From NCBI GenBank assembly GCA_963521065.1, contig CAUQTI010000005.1:1-64000 (forward strand): 64,000 nt of DNA. Reading direction: 5' to 3'. The translations under genes were made by a program, and so were the position numbers. This DNA comes from IOR16 sp963521065 (lineage in GTDB: Bacteria; Bacillota; Clostridia; Peptostreptococcales; Anaerovoracaceae). Positions 41,541-50,178 of the stretch are shown one piece after another; positions within the stretch are counted from its first letter, which is position 1, and every line of letters starts with the position of its first letter. Under the pieces are notes generated by a model. That model was not told the DNA's origin. It saw nothing but the letters and a program-made list of their open reading frames with translations, and did no database searches.

Positions 41541-43370
41541 ATGTCAAGAAAAGTGAAAACAAAAGCCCAGCCGCAGGAGGATGTGCGGATACAAGAATTT
41601 CTGGATATGATTGCCCCTTCGGTAATCAAGTTTAATACCGACCATTTCATCTGCGGCAATACCTACCGCTGTGTTTGGGCACTCCGGGAATATCCTACTG
41701 CAACCGATGAACGGGCTATCCTCCGGCACCTTGGGGAGAAGGATGGCGTTACCCTGCACCTTTATACCCGACATGTCACCCCAGTGGAAGAAAAGAAAAT
41801 CATCACAAACGCTGCCAATAAAAACCGGATGCAGAGAACCAGTACACAGGATCTCCAGCAGACTGTGACCGCAGAGTCAAATCTACAGGACGTGGCCACC
41901 ATTGTGGCACAAATGCATCGGAGCCGGGAGCCTCTGCTCCATGCCGCTGTATACATTGAGCTGACATCCCATGATTATGACCAGCTGAAGCTTCTGCAGA
42001 CGGAAGTCCTGACAGAGTTGGTACGCTCCAAACTTAACGTGGATCGGCTGATGCTGCGCCAGCAGCAAGGTTTTATCTGCGTCATGCCCTCCGGCTGGAA
42101 TGTGTTTGGGGATCAGTTTGAACGGGTGTTGCCTGCCAGTTCTGTCGCCAATCTGTATCCTTTTAATTACTCCGGAAAAACCGACCCCAATGGTTTCTAC
42201 CTCGGCAGGGATAAGTTTGGAAGTAATATTCTGGCAGACTTCAACCGCCGCGCCGATGACAAGACCAACGCCAATATTCTAATCCTTGGCAACTCCGGTC
42301 AGGGTAAGAGTTACCTGCTAAAGTTGATTCTATGCAACCTGCGAGAATCCGGTATGCATATTATCGGGTTAGATCCGGAAATGGAGTATGAGGATCTGAC
42401 CCTTAATCTCGGGGGCTGTTTTATCGACCTCATGTCCGGCGAGTTCATCATCAATGTGTTGGAGCCAAAAAGCTGGGATGAAACTGGTGATCCCAAAGAT
42501 ATGGACGCACCCCAGGCATTCCGTCAGACCAGCAAGCTCAGCCAGCATATCAGCTTTCTAAAGGATTTTTTCCGCACCTACAAGGACTTTACGGATCGGG
42601 AGATTGACACCATTGAAATCATGCTGGGAAAGCTCTATGAAAAATGGGGCATCACGGACCACAGCAATTTTGATCGCTTAAATCATTCAGATTACCCGAT
42701 TTTATCTGATCTGTACGACCTCATTGAAAAGGAATATAAGGGCTTCGATGAAAGCCACCGCCAGCTCTATACAGCCGATTCTCTTCGAGAAATCTGCCTT
42801 GGACTTCACTCCATGTGTAAAGGAGCGGAGTCCAAGTTTTTTAACGGCCATACCAATATCACCAGCAATGATTTTATTACCTTCGGTGTCAAGGGTGTGC
42901 TAAATGCAAGCAAGAATTTGCGTAACGCCTTGTTGTTTAACGTGCTTTCCTACATGAGCAACGAGCTTTTGACTACCGGAAATACTGCGGCCAGCATCGA
43001 CGAGCTATACCTGTTCCTGACGAATCTCACCGCCATTGAATACATCCGTAATTTTATGAAACGAGTCAGAAAAAAAGAAAGCGCCGTTATCCTGGCATCA
43101 CAGAATTTGGAGGATTTCAACGTAGAGCATATCCGTGAGCTGACCAAGCCCTTGTTCTCCATTCCAACCCACCAGTTCCTGTTCAACGCAGGCTCTATTG
43201 ATGCTAAGTTTTATATGGATACCCTCCAGCTGGAGAAATCAGAATATGAGCTGATCCGCTATCCCCAGCAGGGTGTGTGTCTTTATAAATGCGGCAATGA
43301 GCGGTACAACCTGATGGTTCATGCACCAGAGCATAAGGCAAAGCTGTTCGGAAAAGCCGGAGGTCGCTAA
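41541..43370 (+). CDS. virB4: VirB4-family conjugation ATPase
   Basis: A 609-residue ATPase. The start at 41541 lies eight bases after gaaagga; 41535 is an alternative ATG. The N-terminal CagE/TrbE-like domain spans about 1-220. Walker A GNSGQGKSY is near residue 250 and IDELYLF near 487 is the Walker B region. Length fits Gram-positive VirB4 proteins. It powers the type IV secretion channel at the membrane. It follows the arsenic cargo, which probably split it from the VirB3/VirB4N-like genes upstream. Confidence 0.93.
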   Translation: MSRKVKTKAQPQEDVRIQEFLDMIAPSVIKFNTDHFICGNTYRCVWALREYPTATDERAILRHLGEKDGVTLHLYTRHVTPVEEKKIITNAANKNRMQRTSTQDLQQTVTAESNLQDVATIVAQMHRSREPLLHAAVYIELTSHDYDQLKLLQTEVLTELVRSKLNVDRLMLRQQQGFICVMPSGWNVFGDQFERVLPASSVANLYPFNYSGKTDPNGFYLGRDKFGSNILADFNRRADDKTNANILILGNSGQGKSYLLKLILCNLRESGMHIIGLDPEMEYEDLTLNLGGCFIDLMSGEFIINVLEPKSWDETGDPKDMDAPQAFRQTSKLSQHISFLKDFFRTYKDFTDREIDTIEIMLGKLYEKWGITDHSNFDRLNHSDYPILSDLYDLIEKEYKGFDESHRQLYTADSLREICLGLHSMCKGAESKFFNGHTNITSNDFITFGVKGVLNASKNLRNALLFNVLSYMSNELLTTGNTAASIDELYLFLTNLTAIEYIRNFMKRVRKKESAVILASQNLEDFNVEHIRELTKPLFSIPTHQFLFNAGSIDAKFYMDTLQLEKSEYELIRYPQQGVCLYKCGNERYNLMVHAPEHKAKLFGKAGGR

Positions 43371-43407
43371 TGACCACCCGAAACATAGGGCGAAGGGAGG
43401 ATAGTCT

Positions 43408-44460
43408 ATGGACATGAGAGAGCAGCGCTTCGGCATTGAGATAGAGATAACCGGCGTGACCCGTGAACAGGCGGCAAAGGTTGCTGCGGAATACTTTGGG
43501 ACCGACAGCCACTATGACGGAACCTATTATAATACCTACTCTGCTTTGGATTCCCAGGGACGGAAGTGGAAGTTTATGAGCGATGCCAGTATCACGCCCC
43601 AGCGTAAATCCGGGCGTCAAACCATATCAGCTTCGGATGAATACAAAACCGAGATGGTCAGCCCGATCTGCCGCTGGGAGGATATCGAAACCGTGCAGGA
43701 GCTGATCCGCAAGCTGCGTGATGCCGGTGCCATTGCAAACTCCAGTTGCGGCATCCATGTGCATGTGGATGCCTCCCCCTTTGATGCCAATACACTGCGA
43801 AACATCACTAACATCATGGCTGCCAAGGAGGATATGATCTACAAGGCACTGCAGGTAACCGTAGCCAGACAGCACCGCTGGTGTAAGCCGGTGGACAATC
43901 GTTTTCTGGAAGAACTCAATCGCCGCAGACCCAAATCGCTGGAGCAGGTCAGCCGTATCTGGTATGACGGAGAGGATGGCCGCCACGAGCATTATCACGA
44001 TAGTCGTTATCATTGCCTTAACCTCCATAGTGTGTTCCAGAAAGGTACGGTAGAGTTCCGTTTATTCAACAGCACCACCCATGCCGGTAAGATTAAGTCG
44101 TACATTCAGCTGTGTATGGCAATTTCCGCACAAGCCCTGAATCAGAAGTGCGCCAGCCGTACAAAGACCCAAAGCACTAATGAAAAATATACCTTTCGCA
44201 CCTGGCTTCTGCGCCTTGGACTCATCGGGGATGAATTTAAGACTGCAAGGCTTCACCTGCTGGAACATTTGGATGGCTGTATTGCGTGGAAAGACCCTGC
44301 ACAGGCTCAGCAGCAAAAGGAACGATTAAGACAGAAAAAAGAAAAGGCTCTGGAGGAAGCAGCTCATACACCCTCATCGCAATTAGAGCAAACAATTGAA
44401 AATGAGCAGGAACAGGCCGGGGTTGATGAGCAAAGCCCCGGCCTTTCTATGTCAATGTAA
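43408..44460 (+). CDS. Amidoligase-family (COOH-NH2 ligase) enzyme
   Basis: A 350-residue protein beginning with FGIEIEITG, the start of the amidoligase fold (glutamine-synthetase/GCS-like ATP-dependent ligase). CGIHVHVDAS near 113 and the later TVEFRLFNST near 215 are the remaining core motifs. It would join a carboxylate to an amine, forming a peptide-type bond on a small molecule or protein. The C-terminal about 60 residues are Gln/Glu-rich and end in GLSMSM (shared tail). The following gene is a gamma-glutamylcyclotransferase; such pairs are known from mobile elements (Iyer and Aravind). RBS gggaggatagtct. Confidence 0.88.
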   Translation: MDMREQRFGIEIEITGVTREQAAKVAAEYFGTDSHYDGTYYNTYSALDSQGRKWKFMSDASITPQRKSGRQTISASDEYKTEMVSPICRWEDIETVQELIRKLRDAGAIANSSCGIHVHVDASPFDANTLRNITNIMAAKEDMIYKALQVTVARQHRWCKPVDNRFLEELNRRRPKSLEQVSRIWYDGEDGRHEHYHDSRYHCLNLHSVFQKGTVEFRLFNSTTHAGKIKSYIQLCMAISAQALNQKCASRTKTQSTNEKYTFRTWLLRLGLIGDEFKTARLHLLEHLDGCIAWKDPAQAQQQKERLRQKKEKALEEAAHTPSSQLEQTIENEQEQAGVDEQSPGLSMSM

Positions 44461-44476
44461 AAGGAGGTATTCAAAT

Positions 44477-44980
44477 ATGAAAAATGAAACCCTGTATATT
44501 GCCTATGGCAGTAACCTAAATCTGCCACAGATGTCTTTTCGGTGCCCTACTGCCAAGGTGGTGGGGGTAAGCGAAATCAAGGACTATGAACTATTATTCC
44601 GTGGCAGTCGGAGCAGTGCTGTTGCAACGGTGGAACCTCTTGCGGGGTCCAGCGTTCCTGTGCTTCTGTGGAAGGTTCGCCCCAAGGATGAGCTTGCACT
44701 TGACCGTTATGAGGGTTACCCGAATTTTTACCGCAAAGAGCTGTTTCCCGTGGAGCTTGGCGGCCGATCTGTTAATGCCATGGTGTATGTGATGAATGAC
44801 GGTCATCCGCTGGGTGCGCCGTCAGATTACTATCTTAACACGATTCTGGAAGGCTACAAATCCGCAGGCTTTGATTCGGATTTTCTGGAACAGGCGGTGG
44901 AAAAGTCTATCCGTCTGGCACAGGAACAGCAGGAAGCCGAGCCGGAACAGGGCAATTTGTTTGGGCAGAGATGGTGGTAA
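44477..44980 (+). CDS. Gamma-glutamylcyclotransferase (AIG2/GGCT) fold protein
   Basis: A 167-residue protein. YIAYGSNLN at the N-terminus is the substrate-binding loop, and DRYEGYPNFYRKEL carries the catalytic Glu of the family. It would release 5-oxoproline from gamma-glutamyl amides or peptides and thus could undo or trim the product of the neighbouring amidoligase. It ends in EQGNLFGQRWW. RBS aaggaggtattcaaat. Confidence 0.88.
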   Translation: MKNETLYIAYGSNLNLPQMSFRCPTAKVVGVSEIKDYELLFRGSRSSAVATVEPLAGSSVPVLLWKVRPKDELALDRYEGYPNFYRKELFPVELGGRSVNAMVYVMNDGHPLGAPSDYYLNTILEGYKSAGFDSDFLEQAVEKSIRLAQEQQEAEPEQGNLFGQRWW

Positions 44981-44983
44981 AAA

Positions 44984-45014
44984 AACAAGCCGTACCTTTC
45001 GGTACGACCTGTTC
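44984..45014. terminator. Bidirectional terminator
   Basis: Stem aaca-agc-cgtacc / ggtacg-acc-tgtt with a TTTC loop, between convergent genes. Confidence 0.65.
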
Positions 45015-45340
45015 TACTTCTCTTCCTTCTGCATTGCTTCCATAGTTGCGTACAGAATGCGCAACTGGCTTTCATTGCATTGTCGCATACGCCGCTCGGT
45101 TTTGCGAAAGACTTCATCCTCTCGTTCCGGGAAGAACAGAGCATCCAGCGAAAGGTTCAATGCCTGAACCAGACGATACAGCAAATCAATGGAAGGCTTA
45201 CGGTGTTCACTCTCAATATGCTTTAAGTGCGTGGGGGTGATGCCAACCAGTTCGGACAGTGCTTCGTGGGTATAGTGCTGCTCCAGCCGTGCCGCACGGA
45301 TCGCAGCGCCCAACGCCCCCTTCTCTAATTTAGTTTCCAT
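45014..45340 (-). CDS. XRE-family regulator of the right arm
   Basis: A 108-residue protein. The N-terminal HTH (about 12-66: AALSELVGITPTHLKHIESEHRKPS) is followed by a Glu/Arg-rich helical end. It is divergent to the gene at 45462 and likely represses both, through the repeated CTATAAG sites between them. Such regulators often control transfer operons; that role is inferred. RBS aaaggagctgatag. Confidence 0.88.
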   Translation of the reverse strand: METKLEKGALGAAIRAARLEQHYTHEALSELVGITPTHLKHIESEHRKPSIDLLYRLVQALNLSLDALFFPEREDEVFRKTERRMRQCNESQLRILYATMEAMQKEEK

Positions 45341-45363
45341 CTCTATCAGCTCCTTTATTTATT

Positions 45364-45414
45364 AGCTTATAGTTTCCAATTCCACTTGAAAATAAGCTAT
45401 AAGAGAATTATAAT
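45364..45414 (+). promoter_or_regulatory. Promoter with CTATAAG operator sites between divergent genes
   Basis: Rightward promoter TTGAAA (45386-45391), 17-base spacer, TATAAT (45409-45414). The spacer contains agctataag (45395-45403), and the inverted copy agcttatag is at 45364-45372 in front of the leftward XRE gene. Both fit binding sites for the XRE regulator. Confidence 0.78.
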
Positions 45415-45461
45415 ATATCTTAAAGCTAACTAAAAGATATAAGAACGGAGGAAATAAGAGA

Positions 45462-45710
45462 ATGACATCAAAGGAAAAAGCAAAGTTGATCAAGCAAGCA
45501 GGGCGGTTATACCTGCTGGGACACAAGGTGGAAAAGCACAGAAGTGAGCTGCGCAGACTGGTAGAACGAAAGGTACCCTATGATTCTCCGCAGATGGCAG
45601 ATGCTCTTGCAAAATTTGAAGAGGCAGACAGTGAATGGAAACGTCTGGAACAGGAGCATTTAGACTTTCGCAGCCGGCTTGGTATTAAACAAGATCAATT
45701 AATTGAATGA
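45462..45710 (+). CDS. Small coiled-coil protein, first gene of right transfer operon
   Basis: An 82-residue, highly charged, helical protein (about residues 5-75), predicted coiled coil. No known family. Divergent from the XRE regulator and first behind the promoter at 45386-45414, followed by a large hairpin. RBS cggaggaaataaga. Perhaps a regulatory partner of the XRE protein, but this is not shown. Confidence 0.65.
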   Translation: MTSKEKAKLIKQAGRLYLLGHKVEKHRSELRRLVERKVPYDSPQMADALAKFEEADSEWKRLEQEHLDFRSRLGIKQDQLIE

Positions 45711-45713
45711 GGA

Positions 45714-45758
45714 AAACACATATGCCCTCCGGGAATTCTCCGGAGGGCATATGTGTTT
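45714..45758 (+). terminator. Perfect 19-bp stem hairpin between 45462-gene and the wall hydrolase
   Basis: The arms aaacacatatgccctccgg (45714-45732) and ccggagggcatatgtgttt (45740-45758) pair perfectly around a 7-base loop gaattct. The A-rich foot and T-rich end allow terminator function in both directions. The next RBS starts three bases later, so an attenuator role is possible. Confidence 0.75.
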
Positions 45759-45773
45759 GAAAGGAGGTTATCC

Positions 45774-47282
45774 ATGGCAGATCCTGCAACCATCACACTT
45801 GCAGTCAAAGCAGCAATTGCGGCCGCATCTAATAAACGAACATGGAAGGCGGTGGGTGTTCTCATCGCTACCATATTAACGCCCTTTATTCTGATCATCG
45901 TCATGATCACAAGTCTTTTATCAGGAACCGCAAACCACAACAATGCCGCTGTTGCACTTTCTTTTCATGGTGGCGTTATATCCGGTCAGGTGCCGGAGGA
46001 CTACCGGCAGTACATTGAGGACATGCGACAAAGCTTCTCAGAGCTGGACACGGCAATCTCAGAAATCACTCCCCTGATAGAGGATGGAAGCCTTGACTCC
46101 ACACAGGTCAAGGCCATTTTTTATGCTCTGTATTTCGGCGCAGATTCCCTGCGTGGGATGGATTACCAGGTATTTGCGGACTGCTTCGTCCGTTATGAAG
46201 AACGAACCCGCACCTGGACAGACGAGGATAAGGTGGAGCATAAGGAGACCTATACCGTAGCGGTTCCCCTTACCTCCCTGCCGGAAATTTATGCAAGACT
46301 GGAAGAAACGCTTGGTCTGTATATTTCCTACGAGAAGCAGGCGAATGCATCAGAAATCTATTACCGGGCATTGCATGGAACTGGCGCACCCGGTGAAGGC
46401 GATGGTTTTGACCAGTGGGCAGACTGGATGCCGGACCAGCTCTCTGGTCTGACCTATGATTTGCCTGTGGGTGAGACTGGAGCTGGGGCTGTTCAGCTTG
46501 CACTGTCCCGTCTGGGAGATCCCTATTCACAGGAGCGTCGTGGGCAGGGCGATTATACGGACTGCAGCTATTTGGTGCAGTGGGTATACCGCCAGTTGGG
46601 AGTTAAGCTCCCCGGTACCGCTGCCGAGCAAGGTAAATACTGTGTGAACAATGGACTTACCATTTCAAAGTCCAACCTGGCATCTGGTGATCTGGTGTTC
46701 TGGAGCCATAAGGTAAATGGACGTTATCTCAATATTACCCATGTCGGCATCTATGCAGGTGATGGCAAGGTAGTAGATGCCTCCTCCTCTCGAGGACAGG
46801 TGGTATACCGGAATTTGTTTGATGCAGATAAGCAGGTGCTGTATGCAAGACCCTATGTTGAAAATAAAGCTCAGGCATCTTCCTCTGGTTTGCACTCCCC
46901 GTTGGGAAACGGCTGGCGCTCCATGGTCACTTCGGAGTTTGGCGGAAGAACAGATCCCATCACCGGAGCATGGTCGGGACATTCCGGACTTGACCTGGGG
47001 GCGTCTAAGGGGACTCCAATCCGTGCAGCTGCCGCTGGAACCGTACAGACGGTTAGCTATGGCAGCACCGGATACGGATATTATTTGACCATTGACCATG
47101 GCGGAGGAGTGGTCACTCTGTACGGACATTGCTCGGACTTGCTTGTTACGCAAGGACAGACGGTAAAGGCCGGAGAAATTGTGGCGAAGGTGGGCTCAAC
47201 CGGACGAAGCACCGGGAACCATCTGCATTTTGAGGTGCGGATAAACGGAACGGCCCAAAACCCAAGAAGCTATCTGCCATAG
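45774..47282 (+). CDS. Bifunctional cell wall hydrolase: NlpC/P60 plus M23 peptidase
   Basis: A 502-residue protein (ATG at 45774; RBS gaaaggaggttatcc). Residues 25-50 are a membrane helix that would leave the rest outside. Residues about 235-365 form an NlpC/P60 domain (YTDCSYLVQWVYRQLG with catalytic Cys; HVGIYAGDG with His). Residues about 400-500 are an M23 (LytM) domain (HSGLDLGASKGTPI; GNHLHFEVR). Such proteins locally open peptidoglycan for the conjugation channel, the VirB1/CwlT role in Gram-positive elements. The region 55-230 is unassigned. Confidence 0.92.
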   Translation: MADPATITLAVKAAIAAASNKRTWKAVGVLIATILTPFILIIVMITSLLSGTANHNNAAVALSFHGGVISGQVPEDYRQYIEDMRQSFSELDTAISEITPLIEDGSLDSTQVKAIFYALYFGADSLRGMDYQVFADCFVRYEERTRTWTDEDKVEHKETYTVAVPLTSLPEIYARLEETLGLYISYEKQANASEIYYRALHGTGAPGEGDGFDQWADWMPDQLSGLTYDLPVGETGAGAVQLALSRLGDPYSQERRGQGDYTDCSYLVQWVYRQLGVKLPGTAAEQGKYCVNNGLTISKSNLASGDLVFWSHKVNGRYLNITHVGIYAGDGKVVDASSSRGQVVYRNLFDADKQVLYARPYVENKAQASSSGLHSPLGNGWRSMVTSEFGGRTDPITGAWSGHSGLDLGASKGTPIRAAAAGTVQTVSYGSTGYGYYLTIDHGGGVVTLYGHCSDLLVTQGQTVKAGEIVAKVGSTGRSTGNHLHFEVRINGTAQNPRSYLP

Positions 47283-47304
47283 GCAGAAAAGAAAGGAGTA
47301 CGCT

Positions 47305-48210
47305 ATGTTGAAGCTACAGGCAATATTTGAACGAAAGGTATCAGAGTTCCCTTTAAGGGAGTGTGTGATTGAAAAGGCAGTGGAGCTTCCGGAAGCGGAA
47401 TATACCCGTTTCCGTTCCGGATTGCTTCGGGACGCTCCCTTTATTTCAGAGAGTACCGATTCCATGTACATGGAGAAAAACGGAACATACCATTGTCTTC
47501 TGGTGTTGGGAGAAAACCAATCTGATGGTGTTCTTGTTGAAGCAGAGGGATTTGGCTATGCCAGGTATTCCAGTTATCTTCCGGGGGCAAGAGATTATCT
47601 GACCACCCAATTAAATGAGCTTGCGAACCAGATTATTCGGGAAGGTACTCAAAGCACCTCCAATGGCACATGGGCCATTTATTTTGATGAGATACAAGAG
47701 CAGCATGGTGTGAATCTAAAGGACAGCGATTACATCAGCACGATGCTGTGTGACCTTCTCTCGGTTCGGCAGGAAATGGCTGAAATTGAACCATTGGAGG
47801 ACGGTCTCGACATGACCTTCTATCTGGATTACTGCCCAAATCTGGAGAATGACACTTTGAGTGAAGGGGATGCCGGAGATCAAACATTGCGCTTAAAGGA
47901 GCTGATCCGTGTACCTTTTGAAAACCTCCATCTTGTGCATCACGAGGTGGATATGGACCCTTCCACCATTGTGTATCTTGACTCTGCCACCTTGACAGAG
48001 GAAGGAAAACAGGCATGGGAGGATGTGCTGAATGCACAGGTACTTAGAGTGTTTCACGGAATTTATGGCATGCAGGCGGAGTGTGCGGGAGTATCCTCTC
48101 AGCGCCTGACTGAATTCGCCCGGATGCTTGCCGGGGATTGTCCCTGTGAGGATTATGACCGCTGGGTCAGAGAGCCGGAGGATACTCCCGGCATGGAACT
48201 GAAATTGTAA
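47305..48210 (+). CDS. Element protein with GMELKL tail (DUF6329-like)
   Basis: A 301-residue cytoplasmic protein (RBS aaaggagtacgct). The N-terminus (FPLRECVIEKAVELPEAEY) and the region YHCLLVLGE...DGVLVEAEG resemble a clostridial element family that I remember as DUF6329; not verified. No catalytic motif. It ends in Gly-Met-Glu-Leu-Lys-Leu, identical to the end of the protein at 8645-9232, though the two are otherwise unrelated. Confidence 0.65.
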   Translation: MLKLQAIFERKVSEFPLRECVIEKAVELPEAEYTRFRSGLLRDAPFISESTDSMYMEKNGTYHCLLVLGENQSDGVLVEAEGFGYARYSSYLPGARDYLTTQLNELANQIIREGTQSTSNGTWAIYFDEIQEQHGVNLKDSDYISTMLCDLLSVRQEMAEIEPLEDGLDMTFYLDYCPNLENDTLSEGDAGDQTLRLKELIRVPFENLHLVHHEVDMDPSTIVYLDSATLTEEGKQAWEDVLNAQVLRVFHGIYGMQAECAGVSSQRLTEFARMLAGDCPCEDYDRWVREPEDTPGMELKL

Positions 48211-48229
48211 AAGAAGGAGGAATTAACCC

Positions 48230-48580
48230 ATGAGTACAACCGAATTGAAGCTGTCCTTCCCAACGGAAAAGCTGGAAGCCCTCCGCTTTTTCATGGATAA
48301 AAAGGAGCTTACCATTGAACAGGAGCTGCAGGATTATCTGGATAAAACCTATGAAAAGGCAGTTCCGACGCAGGTGAGGGAATATGTGGAGAGCCGCATG
48401 GAGCAGACGCCCGCAACACAGGAACCACCGGGGGCTCCCGCAGTTAGAGAACGTCCGGTACGCCAAAGCCGCCGCCAGAGAGAGCTGGCTGCTGCTGAGC
48501 CTCAAATGGACGCTCCCCCTCAAGAAGAACCCTCGGAGGATTCGCCTCAGGAAAACCAGAGCATGAACATGAGTATGTAA
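48230..48580 (+). CDS. DUF6103-like small protein, copy 1, MNMSM tail
   Basis: A 116-residue protein. The first about 65 residues (FPTEKLEALRFFMDKKELTIEQELQDYLDKTYEKAVP) fit a DUF6103-like ribbon-helix-helix-like pattern: a short strand, then two helices. The C-terminal half is disordered, Pro/Glu/Arg-rich, and ends in SMNMSM (shared tail). A paralogue is at 49927, and a related start occurs in the gene at 50302. RBS gaaggaggaattaaccc. Confidence 0.68.
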   Translation: MSTTELKLSFPTEKLEALRFFMDKKELTIEQELQDYLDKTYEKAVPTQVREYVESRMEQTPATQEPPGAPAVRERPVRQSRRQRELAAAEPQMDAPPQEEPSEDSPQENQSMNMSM

Positions 48581-48610
48581 CAACAGAAAAAGAACAAGGA
48601 GGTGTTAGCC

Positions 48611-49492
48611 ATGATTAAGCTTGGCATAGACAATGGAAATTACAATACAAAATCCTCGGAGGGGATGCTTTATGCCTCCGGCTTTGCGGTCAGCGACCGG
48701 GAATTCATTACACCGGAAATGCAGCTGTTCTATGAGGGCAGCTATTACGCGATTGGAGAACGTCGCCTGCGCTTTCAACAGGATAAAACCAGAGAGCAGG
48801 ATGCGTTTATTCTTACCCTGCCGGCCATTGCGGAAGCCATGAAACGCGTGGGTGTGAGCAGTACCGACATTATGCTGGGTGTGGGGCTTCCCATTGACAG
48901 CTATGGTACACAAAAGGAGGCGTTCCACCGGTATTTTCTGCGGGAAGATGTCTCCTTTGTGTTTGAGGGCAGACCTTACCAGTGTCGTATTACAGACTGT
49001 AAGGTGTTCGCACAGGGACATGCGGCGTTGTGCCGCTATTATCCTCAGCTGAAGGAATACCGCAGTATTACCCTCGTTGATATCGGCGGATATACGGTGG
49101 ATGTTCTTACCGTCCACAATTTCAGACTGGATAGAGCCAGCTGTGCCAGCCTTCGGATGGGAATCATCACCTTATACAGCCGCATTCAGGATACCCTTCA
49201 ACGAAGCGGTATCCTGCTTTCAGACACCTTAATAACCGATGCTATCCAGGGCAATATTCAGCATACTGCCAGCAGGCAGATCGAAGAAGCTGTGGAGCAA
49301 GAGGTCTTGGCCTACTGCAAAGAGCTGTTTAATGCACTCCGGGAACGAGGGCTTGATCTGCGGCTCCCCACTGTGTTTGCGGGCGGTGGTGCTGAACTTC
49401 TGGAATCCCGGCTGCGCGGGGATGGACTCAATACTGTGGCGGTGCTGAACCGGTTTGCAAATGCAGACGGATACAAGCTTCTGCTGGGTTAG
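48611..49492 (+). CDS. ParM/StbA-like actin-fold segregation protein
   Basis: A 293-residue protein (ATG at 48611; RBS aaggaggtgttagcc). KLGIDNGNYNTK at the start is the phosphate-1 loop of the actin-like ATPase fold, VDIGGYTVDVL near 160 is phosphate-2, and FAGGGAELL near 257 is the adenosine motif. ParM-like filaments segregate plasmids. It is followed four bases later by a ParR-like gene, so the pair may stabilise the excised element. Confidence 0.85.
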   Translation: MIKLGIDNGNYNTKSSEGMLYASGFAVSDREFITPEMQLFYEGSYYAIGERRLRFQQDKTREQDAFILTLPAIAEAMKRVGVSSTDIMLGVGLPIDSYGTQKEAFHRYFLREDVSFVFEGRPYQCRITDCKVFAQGHAALCRYYPQLKEYRSITLVDIGGYTVDVLTVHNFRLDRASCASLRMGIITLYSRIQDTLQRSGILLSDTLITDAIQGNIQHTASRQIEEAVEQEVLAYCKELFNALRERGLDLRLPTVFAGGGAELLESRLRGDGLNTVAVLNRFANADGYKLLLG

Positions 49493-49496
49493 GAAT

Positions 49497-49781
49497 ATGC
49501 GCAAGCGTTACTATCTGTCCTTTGATATGGACGATCCCAGACACCGGGAGGCCGAGCGGCTGTTCACGCAGCAGGCCAGCCGCCAGCGCACAGAATTTGT
49601 GGTGTCCAGTATTCTCGCCTTAGAGCAAAATGTTCAGCTGGAACAGGTGGTGCGGCAGGCTGTTCGGGAAGAACTGAATCAGCTCCGGGTAACAGTCCCT
49701 TCTTCGACAAATGTCCCGGAGGCCGTTGTGCATCTGGAAGAGCTTCCTGACAGCCTGATCCACGCGTTGGAGGAATTGTAG
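49497..49781 (+). CDS. ParR/StbB-like partner of the ParM homologue
   Basis: A 94-residue protein starting at the ATG at 49497 (RBS gttaggaat). The N-terminal part (YYLSFDMDDPRHREAERLFTQQASRQRTEF) looks like a ribbon-helix-helix protein and the C-terminal part (QAVREELNQL) like the acidic tail that contacts ParM filaments. Two similar dyads downstream (49827, 49870) are candidate binding sites. Confidence 0.7.
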   Translation: MRKRYYLSFDMDDPRHREAERLFTQQASRQRTEFVVSSILALEQNVQLEQVVRQAVREELNQLRVTVPSSTNVPEAVVHLEELPDSLIHALEEL

Positions 49782-49826
49782 CGGCTCCACTTCCCTGCCT
49801 AATACCTGTTGAGGAAAAAAATAACT

Positions 49827-49886
49827 TGCACCAATTTGGCGCAGTTTTTCGGTATGGGTGTAAACGGTATGCACCAACTTGGCTCA
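49827..49886. repeat. Two copies of TGCACCAAyTTGGC, candidate parC-like site
   Basis: tgcaccaatttggcgca at 49827-49843 and tgcaccaacttggctca at 49870-49886: 14 of 17 positions identical, starts 43 bases apart (about four helical turns), each a near-dyad. They lie directly after the ParR-like gene. Confidence 0.5.
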
Positions 49887-49926
49887 CTTATTTATTCAAT
49901 AATTCTATGAAAAGGAGATGTTATCT

Positions 49927-50106
49927 ATGAAAACAGCGGTAATTTCTGTTTGTTACAGCACAGAAAGGCTGGAGGCCCTCCGGCAGTATCGAACTGAAGC
50001 AGAGCTGCAGGAAGGACTGGAATCGGTGCTTCCTGCACTTTATGAAAAGTATGTTCCCTCTGAAGTGCGGGAACGAATTGAAGCAGCGGTGGAAGGTGGC
50101 GCGTAG
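49927..50106 (+). CDS. DUF6103-like small protein, copy 2
   Basis: A 59-residue protein (RBS aaaaggagatgttatct; an in-frame ATG at 49918 is too close to that site). It is the N-terminal domain of the 48230 protein in isolation: CYSTERLEALRQYRTEAELQEGLESVLPALYEKYVP. It has no disordered extension and no shared tail. Function unknown; nucleic-acid binding is plausible from the pattern. Confidence 0.65.
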   Translation: MKTAVISVCYSTERLEALRQYRTEAELQEGLESVLPALYEKYVPSEVRERIEAAVEGGA

Positions 50107-50178
50107 TGTGAGCGCTGCCTCTTTTTTTCTCTGAGGTTCGCGCTGCGAAAATCAGTGTGTGGATGGAAGGAGGATCAA

